64,000 bases of DNA. Origin: an uncultured Eubacteriales bacterium. GTDB taxonomy: Bacteria; Bacillota; Clostridia; Oscillospirales; Acutalibacteraceae. A program made the translations under genes and the position numbers. The stretch lies in NCBI GenBank assembly GCA_934454845.1, contig CAKSGV010000003.1, forward strand, positions 1-64,000, in the 5' to 3' direction. Positions 32,732-43,262 of the stretch are shown one piece after another. A model generated the notes under the pieces. It was not told the DNA's origin and searched no databases. It was given only the letters and a program-made list of their open reading frames with translations. The stretch's first letter is position 1. The number at the start of each line of letters is the position of its first letter.

Positions 32732-33931
32732 GAATATAGCAACATTAAATATATTTCGTTTTTTTATGAAGCTGAATCTGCGGGCGGAATAAATGGGTAT
32801 GACTTTCTTGTTCCCGACAGAAAGCCGATTCCGTATTGGCTCGAAATGCTTACTTTGTGTAAGAAGCAAATTGAAAACGAAGGATTAAAAAATATTGTTG
32901 AAATATGGGGAGCTGAAAATTCGCTGATACCGTCAAAAGATCCCGAAAACACCCTTCCGCGCGAATGGATAGAGGCATTAAGCAACCAGTAAAATCAGTG
33001 TGACAGAATTTCGCTGTATTTCTACAGATGCAACTATAAAGAGGCGACTGACGGTGTTAAGCTTGCAAAAGAGTTTTCTGGCGGAAAGCCTGTGTGTATC
33101 AGTGAATACGGAATATACTCACCGATTTCCGATAACCGTTTTAACAAGAACAATGTTTGCCTGACGATTTCTATGATGAATGCCGGAACGGATACTATGA
33201 TGTATTGGTATCAGAGCGGCTGCTTTTTAGAAGAAACTATGAAATTTGACGGCGGTATATGGTGTATGCCTATGCCGGACTGCGGAGGAATCGATGCTGT
33301 AGGCAGAGAATTTTCGGAGCTTTCGTTATTTACAAATTATGCTCCGGCACATTCACGCATTATTGATATTGATAATATATACGATGATATACATATAACT
33401 GCCGTTATAACACCGGAAAATGATATAAGTATTTTTATCGAGTCTGACGAAAGTGCGTTTGAAAAGTATTTCACCTTAAAATTTGCTGAAAAAGCAGACA
33501 AAACATTCTACAAGCATGTTTACAATATGAATACAATTACAGACGGTCATGCGGTTGTGTGTCCATGCGTTAAGAAAATAAATGTCGGTGACACTCTTTC
33601 CGACGTTTTGGAACACGGATATTCTCTGACGGTATATTCTACTAAAAAACCGATAAAACAGGTTTTTATAGATGAAATGGAGATCATCGTAAAACCCGGA
33701 GAGACAAAACAACTGTCTGTAAGCGTAATTGACGGAGACGGAAAAGAAAAAATATGTTGGTCGCTTTGCGATTGCTATTATAGGTTCAGTTTAACAGGGT
33801 CAATTACGGAATCAGGCTTATATACTGCGCCGCCGCAGCATGGCTCCAATCCCGTTAACAAAAGAATTGCTGTAAAGGCAGAGCTTGACAGCGGAGAATA
33901 TGCTGTTTGCTTCATATATGTAAAGTCTTAA
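32732..33931 (+). pseudogene. Truncated glycoside hydrolase with in-frame stop and Ig-like tail
   Basis: One reading frame from 32732 to 33931 broken only by TAA at 32990. The first part (FYEAESAGGINGYDFLVPDR, EIWGAENSLIPS) and the second (DRISLYFYRCNY, GGKPVCISEYGIYSP) form the back half of a TIM-barrel glycosidase; the E in ISEYG sits where clan GH-A enzymes hold the nucleophile. The C-terminus (SLTGSITESGLYTAPP) is a bacterial Ig-like domain. The N-terminal half, start codon and any signal peptide are gone. A 280-residue piece from GTG 33092 is open but lacks most of the barrel. Substrate unknown. Confidence 0.75.
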
Positions 33932-34008
33932 AATTCAATTTATTTAAACAATATATTCACGTTTTTGGTTGCATAATTGCCAGTAGGCGTGAGAATTAGG
34001 AGGAAAAT

Positions 34009-36990
34009 ATGCTTTACTCGGAAGAAAAAATGAATAGGCTTATAAATCGTACCATCTTAAACCTACGCAATACGATATATAAGAAAATTTCGGATTTGAA
34101 TGTTGAAATTTGGAAGTCGAAAGAACCTTTAAAATTTAATGAACGTTTTTCGGGTGAACATCGGGTTTTAAGTTTCGGTGAATCGTGGGGCGATTTGTTT
34201 GACTGTGCATGGTTTCATTTTACATTAGAGCTTACGGACGATATAAAACAACTTTGCGGAAATGCTCCGACTGCTTTAATGATTGATGTATCCGGTGAAG
34301 GTTGTATTGTAGATTCGAACGGTAATCCGCTTCAGGGAATAACCTGCGTTTTCGAAGAGGATATGACAAAAAATGTTTTGGGTGCGGTACAAAAGCGAAT
34401 TTTCCCGCTTGAGGATTCTTTGCCTTCCGGTAAAAATATCGATGTTTGGATGGATTCCGGTTGCAATACATTCCTTGGAAAATATTACAATAACGGTAAA
34501 TTAGTAATTGCGCAGTTGGTATCGGTTAACTTGCTTAAACGAAAAGTATTTTATGATATGCAGGTATTAAACGATTTGGCGTTAACTCTTCCGGAAAATT
34601 CTCCGCGCCATAAGCGCTTGGTTAATGTGCTGTATCGTGCAAGCTGTATTTTACGTTCAATGTCTGATGAAGAATTGACAAAGGCAGAAGAATTGCTGAA
34701 ACCGGAGCTTGAAAAGCGAAATGGTGATCAGGATCTTTCAATCAGTGCAATCGGGCATGCGCATATCGACCTTGCATGGTTATGGCCTATACGCGAAACA
34801 AAACGCAAAGGAGCAAGAACATTTTCTACAGCTTTAAAGCTAATGGATGAATATCCGTGGTATGTGTTCGGTGAGAGTCAGCCTCAACTTTATCAGTGGA
34901 TTAAGGAGGATTATGCCGAATTGTATGAACGGATAAAAAAACGTGTTGCCGAGGGAAGACTTGAGGTACAGGGTGCAATGTGGGTTGAACCTGATACCAA
35001 TGTAACGGGCGGTGAATCCCTCGTTCGTCAGTTGCTCTACGGCATGAAGTTTTTTGAGGATGAATTTGGAATCACTCCTGAAACTTTGTGGCTTCCGGAT
35101 ACATTCGGATACAGCGCCGCTTTACCTCAGTTGCTCAAAAAGTGCGGTATAAAATACTTTATGACGCAGAAAATGTGCTGGAGTGAAAGGAATAAATTTC
35201 CGCATCACACATTTTGGTGGGAGGGCATTGACGGCTCACGCGTTTTGGCTCATATGTTGCCGGAAAATACATATAACGGTAATATGTCGCCGAAAAATGT
35301 TAAGTTTTCAATGGAAAATTATGTTGATGCCAATGTCAGTGAAAACTTTCTAATGCTTTACGGTATAGGTGACGGCGGCGGAGGGCCCGGAAGAGAACAT
35401 CTTGAGCGCGCAGAGCGTATGTTTAATTTGAGTGGGCTTTGTCCGATTTATCACGAAAAATCCGAGGCATTTTTTCATCGGCTTGAAATAAATGCTGATA
35501 AGTATGCCGTTTGGCACGGCGAGATGTATTTGGAAAAACACCAAGGCACATACACTACTCAAGGCTTAAATAAGATGTATAATCGAAAGTGTGAAATTGC
35601 GCTTCGTGAAGCTGAATTTGCTGCTTCTTTGGACGGCGGATTCAGTCCGGAAGAAAAGCATGAGCTTGATAAAATCTGGAAGGAAGTCTTGCTTTACCAG
35701 TTTCACGATATTTTGCCCGGTTCTTCCATAAAACGCGTTTACGATGAATGTCATAAACGTTATCCCGTTTTGCTTGAGCAGATAGAGGCGTTTCGTGACA
35801 AGCATTATAAGCACTATGCCGAAAAGTTTACAGGTAATGTTTACTTCAATTCGCTTTCGTGGAATAGAACGTTATGGATAAAATCCGAAAATGGAAAGAA
35901 TTGCAGGATAACGGTTCCGGCTCTCGGTTGTATAGGCGATTATGCGGCAAATGAGCAAGAAACTGAGGTCTTTGCAGAAAACAATCTGATAGAAAATGAA
36001 AATCTCATTGCGAAATTTGACGAAAAAGGCGCACTTATAAGCTTATTTGACAAAAAAAATAATACCGAGGTAATTGATGGGAAAGCGGCTGTACTTAAAG
36101 TATATACTGAAACGTTGGCAGATTGCTGGGATATAGACTCATCTTATATAGATTCAAATTATATTCCGTTTGAACTTATTGAGCAGCATACCGATATAAT
36201 CGGCATAACCGCCATTATGAAGCAGACATACAAATTCGAAAACAGCCGTATTGAAATGACCGTTTCTTTAGAATCAAAGAGTAATTTGCTCGATTTTGCG
36301 ATTGAGGTTGATTGGAGTCCCGACGGTAAAATGCTCCGAATGGATTTTCCGATTACGGTTTCCTCGGAATTTGCGACCTCTGAAATTCAATTCGGTAAAA
36401 TAAGGCGATCGACAGGTGATAACACGAGTTGGCAAGCAGCTCAATACGAGACTGTTGCTCAGAAATGGGTTGACATATCTCGTCCTGACTACGGCGTTGC
36501 GTTGCTTAATGACTGCAAATACGGATATCGCGTTACAAAGAATTGTATCAGTGCAAATTTATTAAGAAGTCAGGATAACCCCGGTAAAAAGTCAGACAGA
36601 GGTCATCACAGTATACGCTTTGCACTTTATCCGCATAGCGGTGATGAAATTGTCGGCGGAGTTCAAAAGGCTGCATATGAGTATAATGTGCCAGTTTACC
36701 ATACTATGGGAAACGGTAATGACTATGCTGATGAAAATTATTTTTCGGTAAGCGATAATATAATCGTTGATACCGTCAAACCTGCGGAAAATGCGGACGG
36801 TACCGTTGTAAGACTTTTTGAACCCAACGGAAAACAGGTTTCTTCAACAGTTACTGTACCGGCTGAATGTAGAAAAGCATTTATTACCGATTTGCGTGAG
36901 AAGGTTATTGAAAGCATCAAAATAACAGACAACAGAGTTAATATTACTTTTAAACCGTTTGAGGTAATAACATTAAAGTTTCAATTATAA
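34009..36990 (+). CDS. GH38 family alpha-mannosidase
   Basis: 993 residues, no signal peptide, so cytoplasmic. The zinc site and catalytic motifs of GH38 are clear: IGHAHIDLAWLWPIRETKRK (first His and Asp ligands), GAMWVEPDTNVTGGESLVRQ, WLPDTFGYSAALPQLL with the nucleophile Asp, then FHDILPGSSIKRVYDEC. The C-terminal half is the GH38 beta domain. It would trim alpha-mannosides from imported N-glycan fragments. AGGAGG precedes ATG 34009. It lies between a broken glycosidase and a broken binding-protein gene, the survivor of a larger uptake locus. Confidence 0.93.
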   Translation: MLYSEEKMNRLINRTILNLRNTIYKKISDLNVEIWKSKEPLKFNERFSGEHRVLSFGESWGDLFDCAWFHFTLELTDDIKQLCGNAPTALMIDVSGEGCIVDSNGNPLQGITCVFEEDMTKNVLGAVQKRIFPLEDSLPSGKNIDVWMDSGCNTFLGKYYNNGKLVIAQLVSVNLLKRKVFYDMQVLNDLALTLPENSPRHKRLVNVLYRASCILRSMSDEELTKAEELLKPELEKRNGDQDLSISAIGHAHIDLAWLWPIRETKRKGARTFSTALKLMDEYPWYVFGESQPQLYQWIKEDYAELYERIKKRVAEGRLEVQGAMWVEPDTNVTGGESLVRQLLYGMKFFEDEFGITPETLWLPDTFGYSAALPQLLKKCGIKYFMTQKMCWSERNKFPHHTFWWEGIDGSRVLAHMLPENTYNGNMSPKNVKFSMENYVDANVSENFLMLYGIGDGGGGPGREHLERAERMFNLSGLCPIYHEKSEAFFHRLEINADKYAVWHGEMYLEKHQGTYTTQGLNKMYNRKCEIALREAEFAASLDGGFSPEEKHELDKIWKEVLLYQFHDILPGSSIKRVYDECHKRYPVLLEQIEAFRDKHYKHYAEKFTGNVYFNSLSWNRTLWIKSENGKNCRITVPALGCIGDYAANEQETEVFAENNLIENENLIAKFDEKGALISLFDKKNNTEVIDGKAAVLKVYTETLADCWDIDSSYIDSNYIPFELIEQHTDIIGITAIMKQTYKFENSRIEMTVSLESKSNLLDFAIEVDWSPDGKMLRMDFPITVSSEFATSEIQFGKIRRSTGDNTSWQAAQYETVAQKWVDISRPDYGVALLNDCKYGYRVTKNCISANLLRSQDNPGKKSDRGHHSIRFALYPHSGDEIVGGVQKAAYEYNVPVYHTMGNGNDYADENYFSVSDNIIVDTVKPAENADGTVVRLFEPNGKQVSSTVTVPAECRKAFITDLREKVIESIKITDNRVNITFKPFEVITLKFQL

Positions 36991-37010
36991 ATGGATGAGA
37001 GAAGCCGTAA

Positions 37011-37875
37011 ATGCTTGAATTCAATAAAAGGATTATATCGTTTGTATTGGTTCTGTCAGTTGCCACCGCTGTATTTTTGTTTCCAACCGGATCGATGACT
37101 GTCGGCGCCGCGGAAAAATGACGAGAACAAAACGAATAATACAGAGTCGGATTTATTTGCTTACTATAATAAATATAAGGATTCAGAAAGACCGACAAGT
37201 GAATTCAAAGTTGATGTATCAAATATTTCCGGTTGTGCAAATCCGAGCTCTGCCGTTAATGATTATCATGGTAAAACAGCGGTTTGTATCAGTGAAAGCC
37301 AAAGCTGGTGCGAATGGGGAATTCAATGTAACAGAAAACGGAAATTACGAGCTTTATTTCGATTATCTTGCCCTTCCGGGTAACGGTAAAAATATCGGAA
37401 TTTCGGTTTTGATCGACGGTACTGTTCCGTTTTCGGATTTCGAGAGTATTTCTTTGCCGAGACTTTGGAAGGATTCGGAAAGTGATTTTACTGAGAACGG
37501 TGAGTTTAAAAAGGATGAGACCGGAAATCAAATACGTCCGAAAAAGATTGAAGTTCAGCAATGGCAGGAAACAGCACTGTATGATACGCAGGGACTGTAT
37601 AGCGAACCTTATTTTGTGTATTTGGAAAAAGGTACCCACAAATTAAGAGTTAATGCTATTCAGGAATCCATGGCCATAGCCTCAATCACGCTTAAAAACG
37701 GCAAGTCTCCGAAAAGCGTTGAATTGTACAGTTCATACGGTTTAGACAGAGAGTTCTGCTTTTACAGCCGGTTTAGAACCGGCGAAATGGTTTTGAGCAT
37801 TCAACCCTATAATACTTATAACCAATTGGCATCGGCAGCACCGGAAATTCGCGGACTGTGGAAAATGGCTCCGGT
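37011..37875 (+). pseudogene. Broken extracellular solute-binding protein gene (sugar ABC uptake)
   Basis: ATG 37011 starts a signal peptide (FNKRIISFVLVLSVATAVFL). The frame stops at TGA 37119, where one A seems lost from an A-run; the +1 frame goes on with NDENKTNNTESDLFAYYNKY. A second shift near 37,282 leads to VKAKAGANGEFNVTENGNYE, FVYLEKGTHKLRVNAI and ESMAIASITLKN, an N-terminal beta domain seen in large clostridial binding proteins. Near 37,750 the text jumps to RTGEMVLSIQPYNTYNQLA and APEIRGLWKMAPVP, the C-terminal part of a bacterial type-1 binding protein. So two frameshifts, an internal deletion and a 3' truncation at the palindrome. Confidence 0.75.
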
Positions 37876-37935
37876 GCCTATAACCGTGCAATCCTCGGAA
37901 CGATTAATCGTTCCGAGGATTGCACGGTTATAGGC
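37876..37935. repeat. 60-bp perfect palindrome at a gene-remnant junction
   Basis: GCCTATAACCGTGCAATCCT (37876-37895) continues CGGAACGATT, and the following 30 bases are its exact reverse complement, with no spacer (centre between 37905 and 37906). It sits exactly where the binding-protein remnant ends and the IS3 remnant begins. Confidence 0.95.
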
Positions 37936-38538
37936 TGTATAATTCTTAATGGGACAACAAAGGCTACGACTGAGATTCAAGAGAAAGAAAACCTGATAAA
38001 ACGTGATTTTTCAGCAGATAAGCCATTGAAAAAGGTAGTTTCGGACATTACCAAAATATAATGCAGGGACGGCAAGCTATATGTATCTGCTGTGCTTGAT
38101 TGTTTCAACGGAGAGATAATTGTCTTTGCTATGGATGATAATATGAAGAAAGAACAGTGCATTAAAACAATAGAGCAACTTACACAGCAATACGGAAATA
38201 AACTTCAAAATATGATTTTCCACAGCGACAGAGGGAGTCAATATACAAGCGAAGCGTTTAGAGCAACACTTAAATCCTATGGAATAACACAAAGTCTGAG
38301 CGGTGCAGGGCATTGCTTTGACAATGCCCGAATGGAAAGCTTTTGGGCGACTCTGAAAAAGGAGAAAATTTACCGCATATCAGCATACAAGCTAACAAGA
38401 GATGAGGTTAAGAGAATTGTATTCAGATATATTTTCGTATATTACAACCGGATTAGGATTTACACATCAAATCCGTTTGGATTGCCGCCGGTCAAATATA
38501 GGGAACGGTTAAACGGCGTCAGAATGACAGCCGCATAA
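37936..38538 (+). pseudogene. IS3-family transposase orfB remnant (IS150-like)
   Basis: The frame encodes an rve/DDE integrase core: KRDFSADKPLKKVVSDITK with the first Asp, VLDCFNGEIIVFAMDDN, FHSDRGSQYTSEAFRATLKS with the second Asp, and DNARMESFWATLKKEK with the Glu. A TAA at 38059 replaces a sense codon (CAA in relatives) between ITKI and CRDGKLY, and the N-terminal HTH region is missing. An ATG-less internal frame from 38092 gives 148 residues. The element is therefore inactive. Hairpin sequence at 38541-38597 may be its right end. Confidence 0.88.
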
Positions 38539-38540
38539 CA

Positions 38541-38597
38541 GTAGCGCAAAAAGCTGTTTTTCTTGTTTCGCTACGCTTCACTTCGAAAAACAGCTTT
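38541..38597. repeat. Nested inverted repeats at the right end of the IS remnant
   Basis: GTAGCG (38541-38546) with CGCTAC (38569-38574), and AAAGCTGTTTTTC (38550-38562) with GAAAAACAGCTTT (38585-38597). The two pairings are mutually exclusive in one strand. The remainder to 38857 is AT-rich and holds nothing I can name. Confidence 0.6.
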
Positions 38598-38857
38598 AAT
38601 ATTATGTATATTCAAGATTTAGGGGATTTTTCGACTGCACATTTCTTGACATTTCCATTCTAAATAATTTTCCAAAGGCAAAACTTCGGATAAAAACTAT
38701 AATTTACACTCTTTTTTCATCAGAATTTATCCTCGAATTACACAATGCGATATCAATAATACATACTCACTCACCGAGTAAGAATTTAACATTTCGCAAG
38801 CGCAGCATCTATGATGCCTTTCGGTTTTATTCTTATCTTAAAACTCACATTACCGTT

Positions 38858-40882
38858 CTACCTTTCTGCTTTAAACATCTGCGCTATCTTAAAATTACCC
38901 GTAGTAAACTTTGCGTAGCCATTTTCAAATTTAAAATCAACATTCTCTTGCTCCGGCAACTTTATAATTCTTTTAGGCTTTTCAGAACATTTCAAGCTGA
39001 TTTCAAACGACGGTGTTTCCGGTATGTAGTAGTCATCGCTTAATACCAATGCAGTAATGAGCGTGTTTTTCTTTTCTTCGAAAGACACAACTTCCACATC
39101 TTTGGGAGCGTTGCACAAAACCGAATAATCAGTCCCACACAAACGATTTGTAAGCTCTGCAATAAGCTTTCGATATTCGTACTGACTTTCGTATTCAAGG
39201 CAAGGTGCAAGCCATATAAATTTACCTTTTTTATAGCTGCCCTCTATAATTACAGGAAAATCGGTCGGTATTCCCGGAGGATTACTGTGTATAGAAGCAT
39301 ATCTGAAATCGTTATCATCTGTGTACGGAAGAACAAGCTTTGCCAGAACTTTGCCTTTTGGCTCGCCTTTAGTAATTGGAATGTACCCATCAAAAGGCAT
39401 AGGATAACTTTTATTAAAATACCCCAACATCTTTTCGGTTTCCGATACAGGTGCAATATACGTACTCTTGGTATGTGTATATTCCGTTACCTCCATGCCG
39501 AGCAGTTCATTCATCAGGCGCTTGTTTTGACCATCGGAAAATATCAGATTCCCTCCGTTTCCCAAGTATTCAAGTATTCTGTCAACATCTTCATCATCCT
39601 CATCGGTAAGGCATGGAGCAAAAATCAACTTATATTTTGAGATATCGCAATGCGCTCCGCACACGCCGTACGGAATATTAAACTGCATATACGTACGCGC
39701 AATATTTACTGCACAAGTCGGATTTTTATATGCGTTTCCGTTGTTTGTAAATTTGCTGTTAAAGCTGTAATATATTCCTATATCCTCTATCATATCGCCT
39801 TTAAGATATTTTTCATACTTTTCTTCAACCTCAAACGCCTTGCCGATTTTTTCATAAACTCTGGAATCCATCGTTCCTTTCGGATCAATGGCGTCTATTA
39901 CCATCGTTGCCCCATGGTGTGCACATGTTATCATTACAGATGATAATATTTCGTCGGTTGATTTAGTAATAGTATGCCTTGTAAGGTTTGGCTTACACCG
40001 TGAAAACATATATTCAAAGGGTTGATTTTTTGTTAGGTTGCGATAAAATTTACAGGTAAACGACTGATTAAACATACCTCCGTACAAATCGCCGCCGGTA
40101 AATTCAGAAACCTTATTTAACTCCGCACTCTGACAAGATTTCCATTCGGGTATAACAGAAAATGCCATGTTGAGCTCCACAGTAACACCGGGCATTTTTT
40201 TCTTGGTATATTCCGAAACAGAATCTGCAAATTCAGTCATCCACTCGCGACGTTTCTTAAGGTGTAATCTCCACTCCGAAGAATTTCTGTCATCCGTTGT
40301 CGGAAGTTTGCCTCCCACCTCATCTTGCCAACGTTTCATACACGCCGGACAATAGCAAAAATGCGGCCAGTAAAGCATATCGTAAAACATCGCATCAAGC
40401 TTAACATAACTTGCCATTTCATCAATTTGTTTAAACACAAAACTTCTGTACTCCAAATTATTCGGACAGCACAGCCCGTATCTGCTGGAGCTGTAATTTG
40501 CCCCGCCGGAATGCTTTCCCATATCCCTGCGTGAATACCCGTCTTTATTTACCATTTTCCATGCAGGAAATTCATCATGTGCCCAAGTATTAAATATTAA
40601 ACTATAATAACCTATGGCATCCATTCCGGCATTCTTTATTTTTCCAACAAGCTTCTGCATATCATACTCTTTGCCAATAAACGCCTTATGCATCTTTCCG
40701 ACCTTAGTCGGGTAGTAGCAGTATCCGACATGCGACTGAAGATATATCATCGCCGATTGTATATGAGCCGCTTTAATATTTTCAAAATATTTATCTATAT
40801 CAAATTCGGAAAGAAATTCATCATTCCAATCTTCAATATGCATATCACACAGGTGTCGCCTATAACTGTTTGTATACCACAT
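38858..40882 (-). CDS. GHL6/GH151-like glycosidase with beta-galactosidase trimerisation domain
   Basis: 674 residues, cytoplasmic. The N-terminal barrel has AAHIQSAMIYLQSHVGYCYY, DAIGYYSLIFNTWAHDEFPA and VKLDAMFYDMLYWPHFCYCP, characteristic of the hypothetical glycosyl hydrolase 6 domain; the middle (ISKYKLIFAPCLTDEDDEDV, LEYLGNGGNLIFSDG) is a GH42-type trimerisation domain. GH151 alpha-L-fucosidases share this build, so a fucosidase is plausible, helped by fucI at 54 kb. Start ATG 40882 has AAAGGAATTT upstream. It is the second gene of a minus-strand operon, 2 nt after the isomerase-like gene. Substrate not proven. Confidence 0.7.
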   Translation of the reverse strand: MWYTNSYRRHLCDMHIEDWNDEFLSEFDIDKYFENIKAAHIQSAMIYLQSHVGYCYYPTKVGKMHKAFIGKEYDMQKLVGKIKNAGMDAIGYYSLIFNTWAHDEFPAWKMVNKDGYSRRDMGKHSGGANYSSSRYGLCCPNNLEYRSFVFKQIDEMASYVKLDAMFYDMLYWPHFCYCPACMKRWQDEVGGKLPTTDDRNSSEWRLHLKKRREWMTEFADSVSEYTKKKMPGVTVELNMAFSVIPEWKSCQSAELNKVSEFTGGDLYGGMFNQSFTCKFYRNLTKNQPFEYMFSRCKPNLTRHTITKSTDEILSSVMITCAHHGATMVIDAIDPKGTMDSRVYEKIGKAFEVEEKYEKYLKGDMIEDIGIYYSFNSKFTNNGNAYKNPTCAVNIARTYMQFNIPYGVCGAHCDISKYKLIFAPCLTDEDDEDVDRILEYLGNGGNLIFSDGQNKRLMNELLGMEVTEYTHTKSTYIAPVSETEKMLGYFNKSYPMPFDGYIPITKGEPKGKVLAKLVLPYTDDNDFRYASIHSNPPGIPTDFPVIIEGSYKKGKFIWLAPCLEYESQYEYRKLIAELTNRLCGTDYSVLCNAPKDVEVVSFEEKKNTLITALVLSDDYYIPETPSFEISLKCSEKPKRIIKLPEQENVDFKFENGYAKFTTGNFKIAQMFKAER

Positions 40883-40884
40883 TT

Positions 40885-42084
40885 TTAAATTCCTTTCATA
40901 TATTTTTTTAATTCACTGTTTTCCGCAAAGTGTTTCAAAATGACTATCGGCTCAGTAGGAGAAGTATTTGTGATTTTAATTCCCTTAAGTGCAGCATTTT
41001 CTGTTACAAAAAATTCATCATTCGTAAGTTCTCCGTATCTGATAAGCGTCGGAGTTTCTATATTCCATACACCAAATGTTCCTCTTCCCTGCAACAAAAT
41101 CATTCCATACGGAGCCGCATCTTTAACAATTGCGGTTTTTCCTGGATAGACCGTAAGTCGTTTTGCACAAACAATATCACATTTATAGCATATCCATTCT
41201 TCCTTATAACTGTCATCCTCAAAAATAACTTGAGGCTCCATATATCTGTTTTTGCTGAAATTCGGATCTATATTAGCCTCCCAATCTATAACATCAACAA
41301 GATAATCAAAATTTCCTTTTTCCTCTTCGGGGCAATTCTTCCAGAGAAGTTCTTCCGGGACACAGTGATCGCCGTACAAAACAGACTGATACATAGCATA
41401 AACATCACTTGCAAACTGCGGCTCGTATGTACAAAGACTTGCCGGTGCGTGCAACACTCCGGGAGGAACATCCCATCCGGTATCAAGCTTTATTTTATAC
41501 GCCTGTGATAAATCCAAAAGGTGATTATCGCCTTTTGTAAATTTTTCAAGACATTGTTTAACCTGTTCTTTTTTTGTTTCCGGTTTTAATCCGAAAAATG
41601 TATAGCCAAACTCACCCTCATAATTATTTACCTGTGAAGGGAAAAAATACATTTCCGGTTTTCCGGTCTCCCCTACCCTTTGTGCATGCTCATCCCTATG
41701 ATGAATATGATGCGGCAAAGGCCCGAGATTATCAAAAAACTTGGAAAACATAGGCCATCTTTTATATTTTTCCCATAAGTAGTTGCCTATGGCCTCACCT
41801 TTAAGTTCTTCAATGGCATCTTTAAGCAAAAGCCTTTCTGAACCGTCTGCAGAAACAATATAACTTAATCCTTCATCGTCCGGCGTATCCGGACCGTTAT
41901 CGGCATGTGTTGTTGACGAAAACCAACGCTCGTCTATTCCTCCTCTCGCCTGACCCAATACATAGTAATCATCGGGATGAAGTTTAATCCTTTTACCCGG
42001 TCTGCAAAAAGACCTTGGCACCCATGTCGGCGCCAACCTAAATACACCTTTTCCCTCATCAAGTAATTGTTTGACTTTAGACAT
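40885..42084 (-). CDS. Cupin mannose-6-phosphate isomerase-like protein
   Basis: 399 residues. The metal-site text HHIHHRDEHAQ (about 124-134), the later DVPPGVLHAPASLCTYEP and a C-terminal cupin (LTVYPGKTAIVKDAAPYGMI, ILLQGRGTFGVWN) are typical of phosphomannose-isomerase-type cupins acting on sugars. It would convert a released sugar or sugar phosphate before glycolysis. It is first in the operon with the GHL6 glycosidase and is transcribed divergently from the PocR-AraC gene. AGGAGGAATTAAA precedes ATG 42084. The exact substrate is unknown. Confidence 0.75.
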   Translation of the reverse strand: MSKVKQLLDEGKGVFRLAPTWVPRSFCRPGKRIKLHPDDYYVLGQARGGIDERWFSSTTHADNGPDTPDDEGLSYIVSADGSERLLLKDAIEELKGEAIGNYLWEKYKRWPMFSKFFDNLGPLPHHIHHRDEHAQRVGETGKPEMYFFPSQVNNYEGEFGYTFFGLKPETKKEQVKQCLEKFTKGDNHLLDLSQAYKIKLDTGWDVPPGVLHAPASLCTYEPQFASDVYAMYQSVLYGDHCVPEELLWKNCPEEEKGNFDYLVDVIDWEANIDPNFSKNRYMEPQVIFEDDSYKEEWICYKCDIVCAKRLTVYPGKTAIVKDAAPYGMILLQGRGTFGVWNIETPTLIRYGELTNDEFFVTENAALKGIKITNTSPTEPIVILKHFAENSELKKYMKGI

Positions 42085-42178
42085 TTTAATTCCTCCTACA
42101 CTCTATTGTTAAAACTGTTTATACAATCTCAGTCTATTCCACCATTCGTAAATTCTGCTATTAGTATAAAAAATATTA

Positions 42179-42213
42179 TTTGTCTTGATTTTATCACAAG
42201 ACAAAGATATAAT
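42179..42213 (+). promoter_or_regulatory. Promoter with overlapping operator for the PocR-AraC gene
   Basis: TTGATT (42185-42190), 17 bp, TATAAT (42208-42213). TTTGTCTTG (42179-42187) is the reverse complement of CAAGACAAA (42197-42205), covering the promoter spacer, and could bind the regulator to control both divergent operons. Confidence 0.6.
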
Positions 42214-42272
42214 AATAGATATAATCGTCCGCAAAAATAGTAAAATCGTTCTTTTGTAGAGGGGGCATAGAA

Positions 42273-43121
42273 TTGCTTAATTTCAACAGAGCAGAGCTTG
42301 AAAACATTTGCAAAGATATATATACTTTAGAAGATTTAACCATTGCGTTTTGGGATGAAACTATGACTTTGATATATTCATATCCAAGTTTTTCATGCGA
42401 GCTCTGCACATACATAAGAAAGATTGATGCGCTTTCGGAAAAATGTTTAAACAGTGACAAAGCCGGATTTATAAAATGCCGCAGAGAAAAACGAATTTGC
42501 ATATACAAGTGTCACATGGGACTTACTGAGGCTATTGCTCCTATTATACACAACAACATAATTTTAGGGTATATAATGATAGGTCAAGCTCCGGAAAGAA
42601 CAAATCTATATGACATTGAAAAAAAGATAGATGATGTAAGCCAAAGCTTTAATCTGGATAAATCATATATGCTGACTTTGCTGAAAAGTATGAATATTAT
42701 AGACACAAAAAAGATCATTTCCTGCGCCAATGTGTTAAACATATTATCAAACTATTTATGGATGAATAACATACTGAGAGTGCAACAGGATTCGGCTTTT
42801 TACCTTTTGGATCAATATATATCAAATAACCTTGAAAAAGATTTATCCATAAAAAAGCTGTGCGAGCATCTGCATATAAGCAGAAGCAAGCTATACGCAA
42901 TTTCAAAGGACAACTACAAAAACGGCATATCAGAACATATAAACACGCTGAGGATGGAAAAGGCAAAAAAATTGTTGACAAACGGGGCTAACGTTACCGA
43001 AACTTCCGAAATGATTGGAATAAACGACTCAAATTACTTTATAAAGCTGTTTAAGTCGTACACAGGACTGTCCCCCCTTAAATACAAAAAACTGCATTGC
43101 GAGGAATATAAAAAGTATTAG
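42273..43121 (+). CDS. AraC family regulator with PocR sensory domain
   Basis: 282 residues. The first 150 match the PocR ligand domain: a Cys-rich site FSCELCTYIRKIDALSEKCL, CRREKRICIYKCHMGLTEAI, IAPIIHNNIILGYIMIGQAP. The C-terminal 100 residues are AraC-type (LSIKKLCEHLHISRSKLYAI, VTETSEMIGINDSNYFIKLF). PocR-AraC proteins sense small metabolites such as propanediol or carbohydrates. The start TTG 42273 has AGAGGGGG 8 nt upstream. It faces the isomerase-glycosidase operon, its likely target. Confidence 0.88.
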   Translation: MLNFNRAELENICKDIYTLEDLTIAFWDETMTLIYSYPSFSCELCTYIRKIDALSEKCLNSDKAGFIKCRREKRICIYKCHMGLTEAIAPIIHNNIILGYIMIGQAPERTNLYDIEKKIDDVSQSFNLDKSYMLTLLKSMNIIDTKKIISCANVLNILSNYLWMNNILRVQQDSAFYLLDQYISNNLEKDLSIKKLCEHLHISRSKLYAISKDNYKNGISEHINTLRMEKAKKLLTNGANVTETSEMIGINDSNYFIKLFKSYTGLSPLKYKKLHCEEYKKY

Positions 43122-43262
43122 TCATAAAGCACTACAACGGCAAAAGTATAGAAATATATACTCGTAGTTAATATTTTCTTATTAAAACAATTCGAGCATA
43201 TAATTTATACAAAAATCAAACTTAATATATGGAATAATACTATAATAAAACATTTAGGTATA

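Noticed and set aside
43122..43262. Possible RNA gene in the AT-rich gap
   Set aside because: No stable pairing or promoter-terminator pair could be made out.
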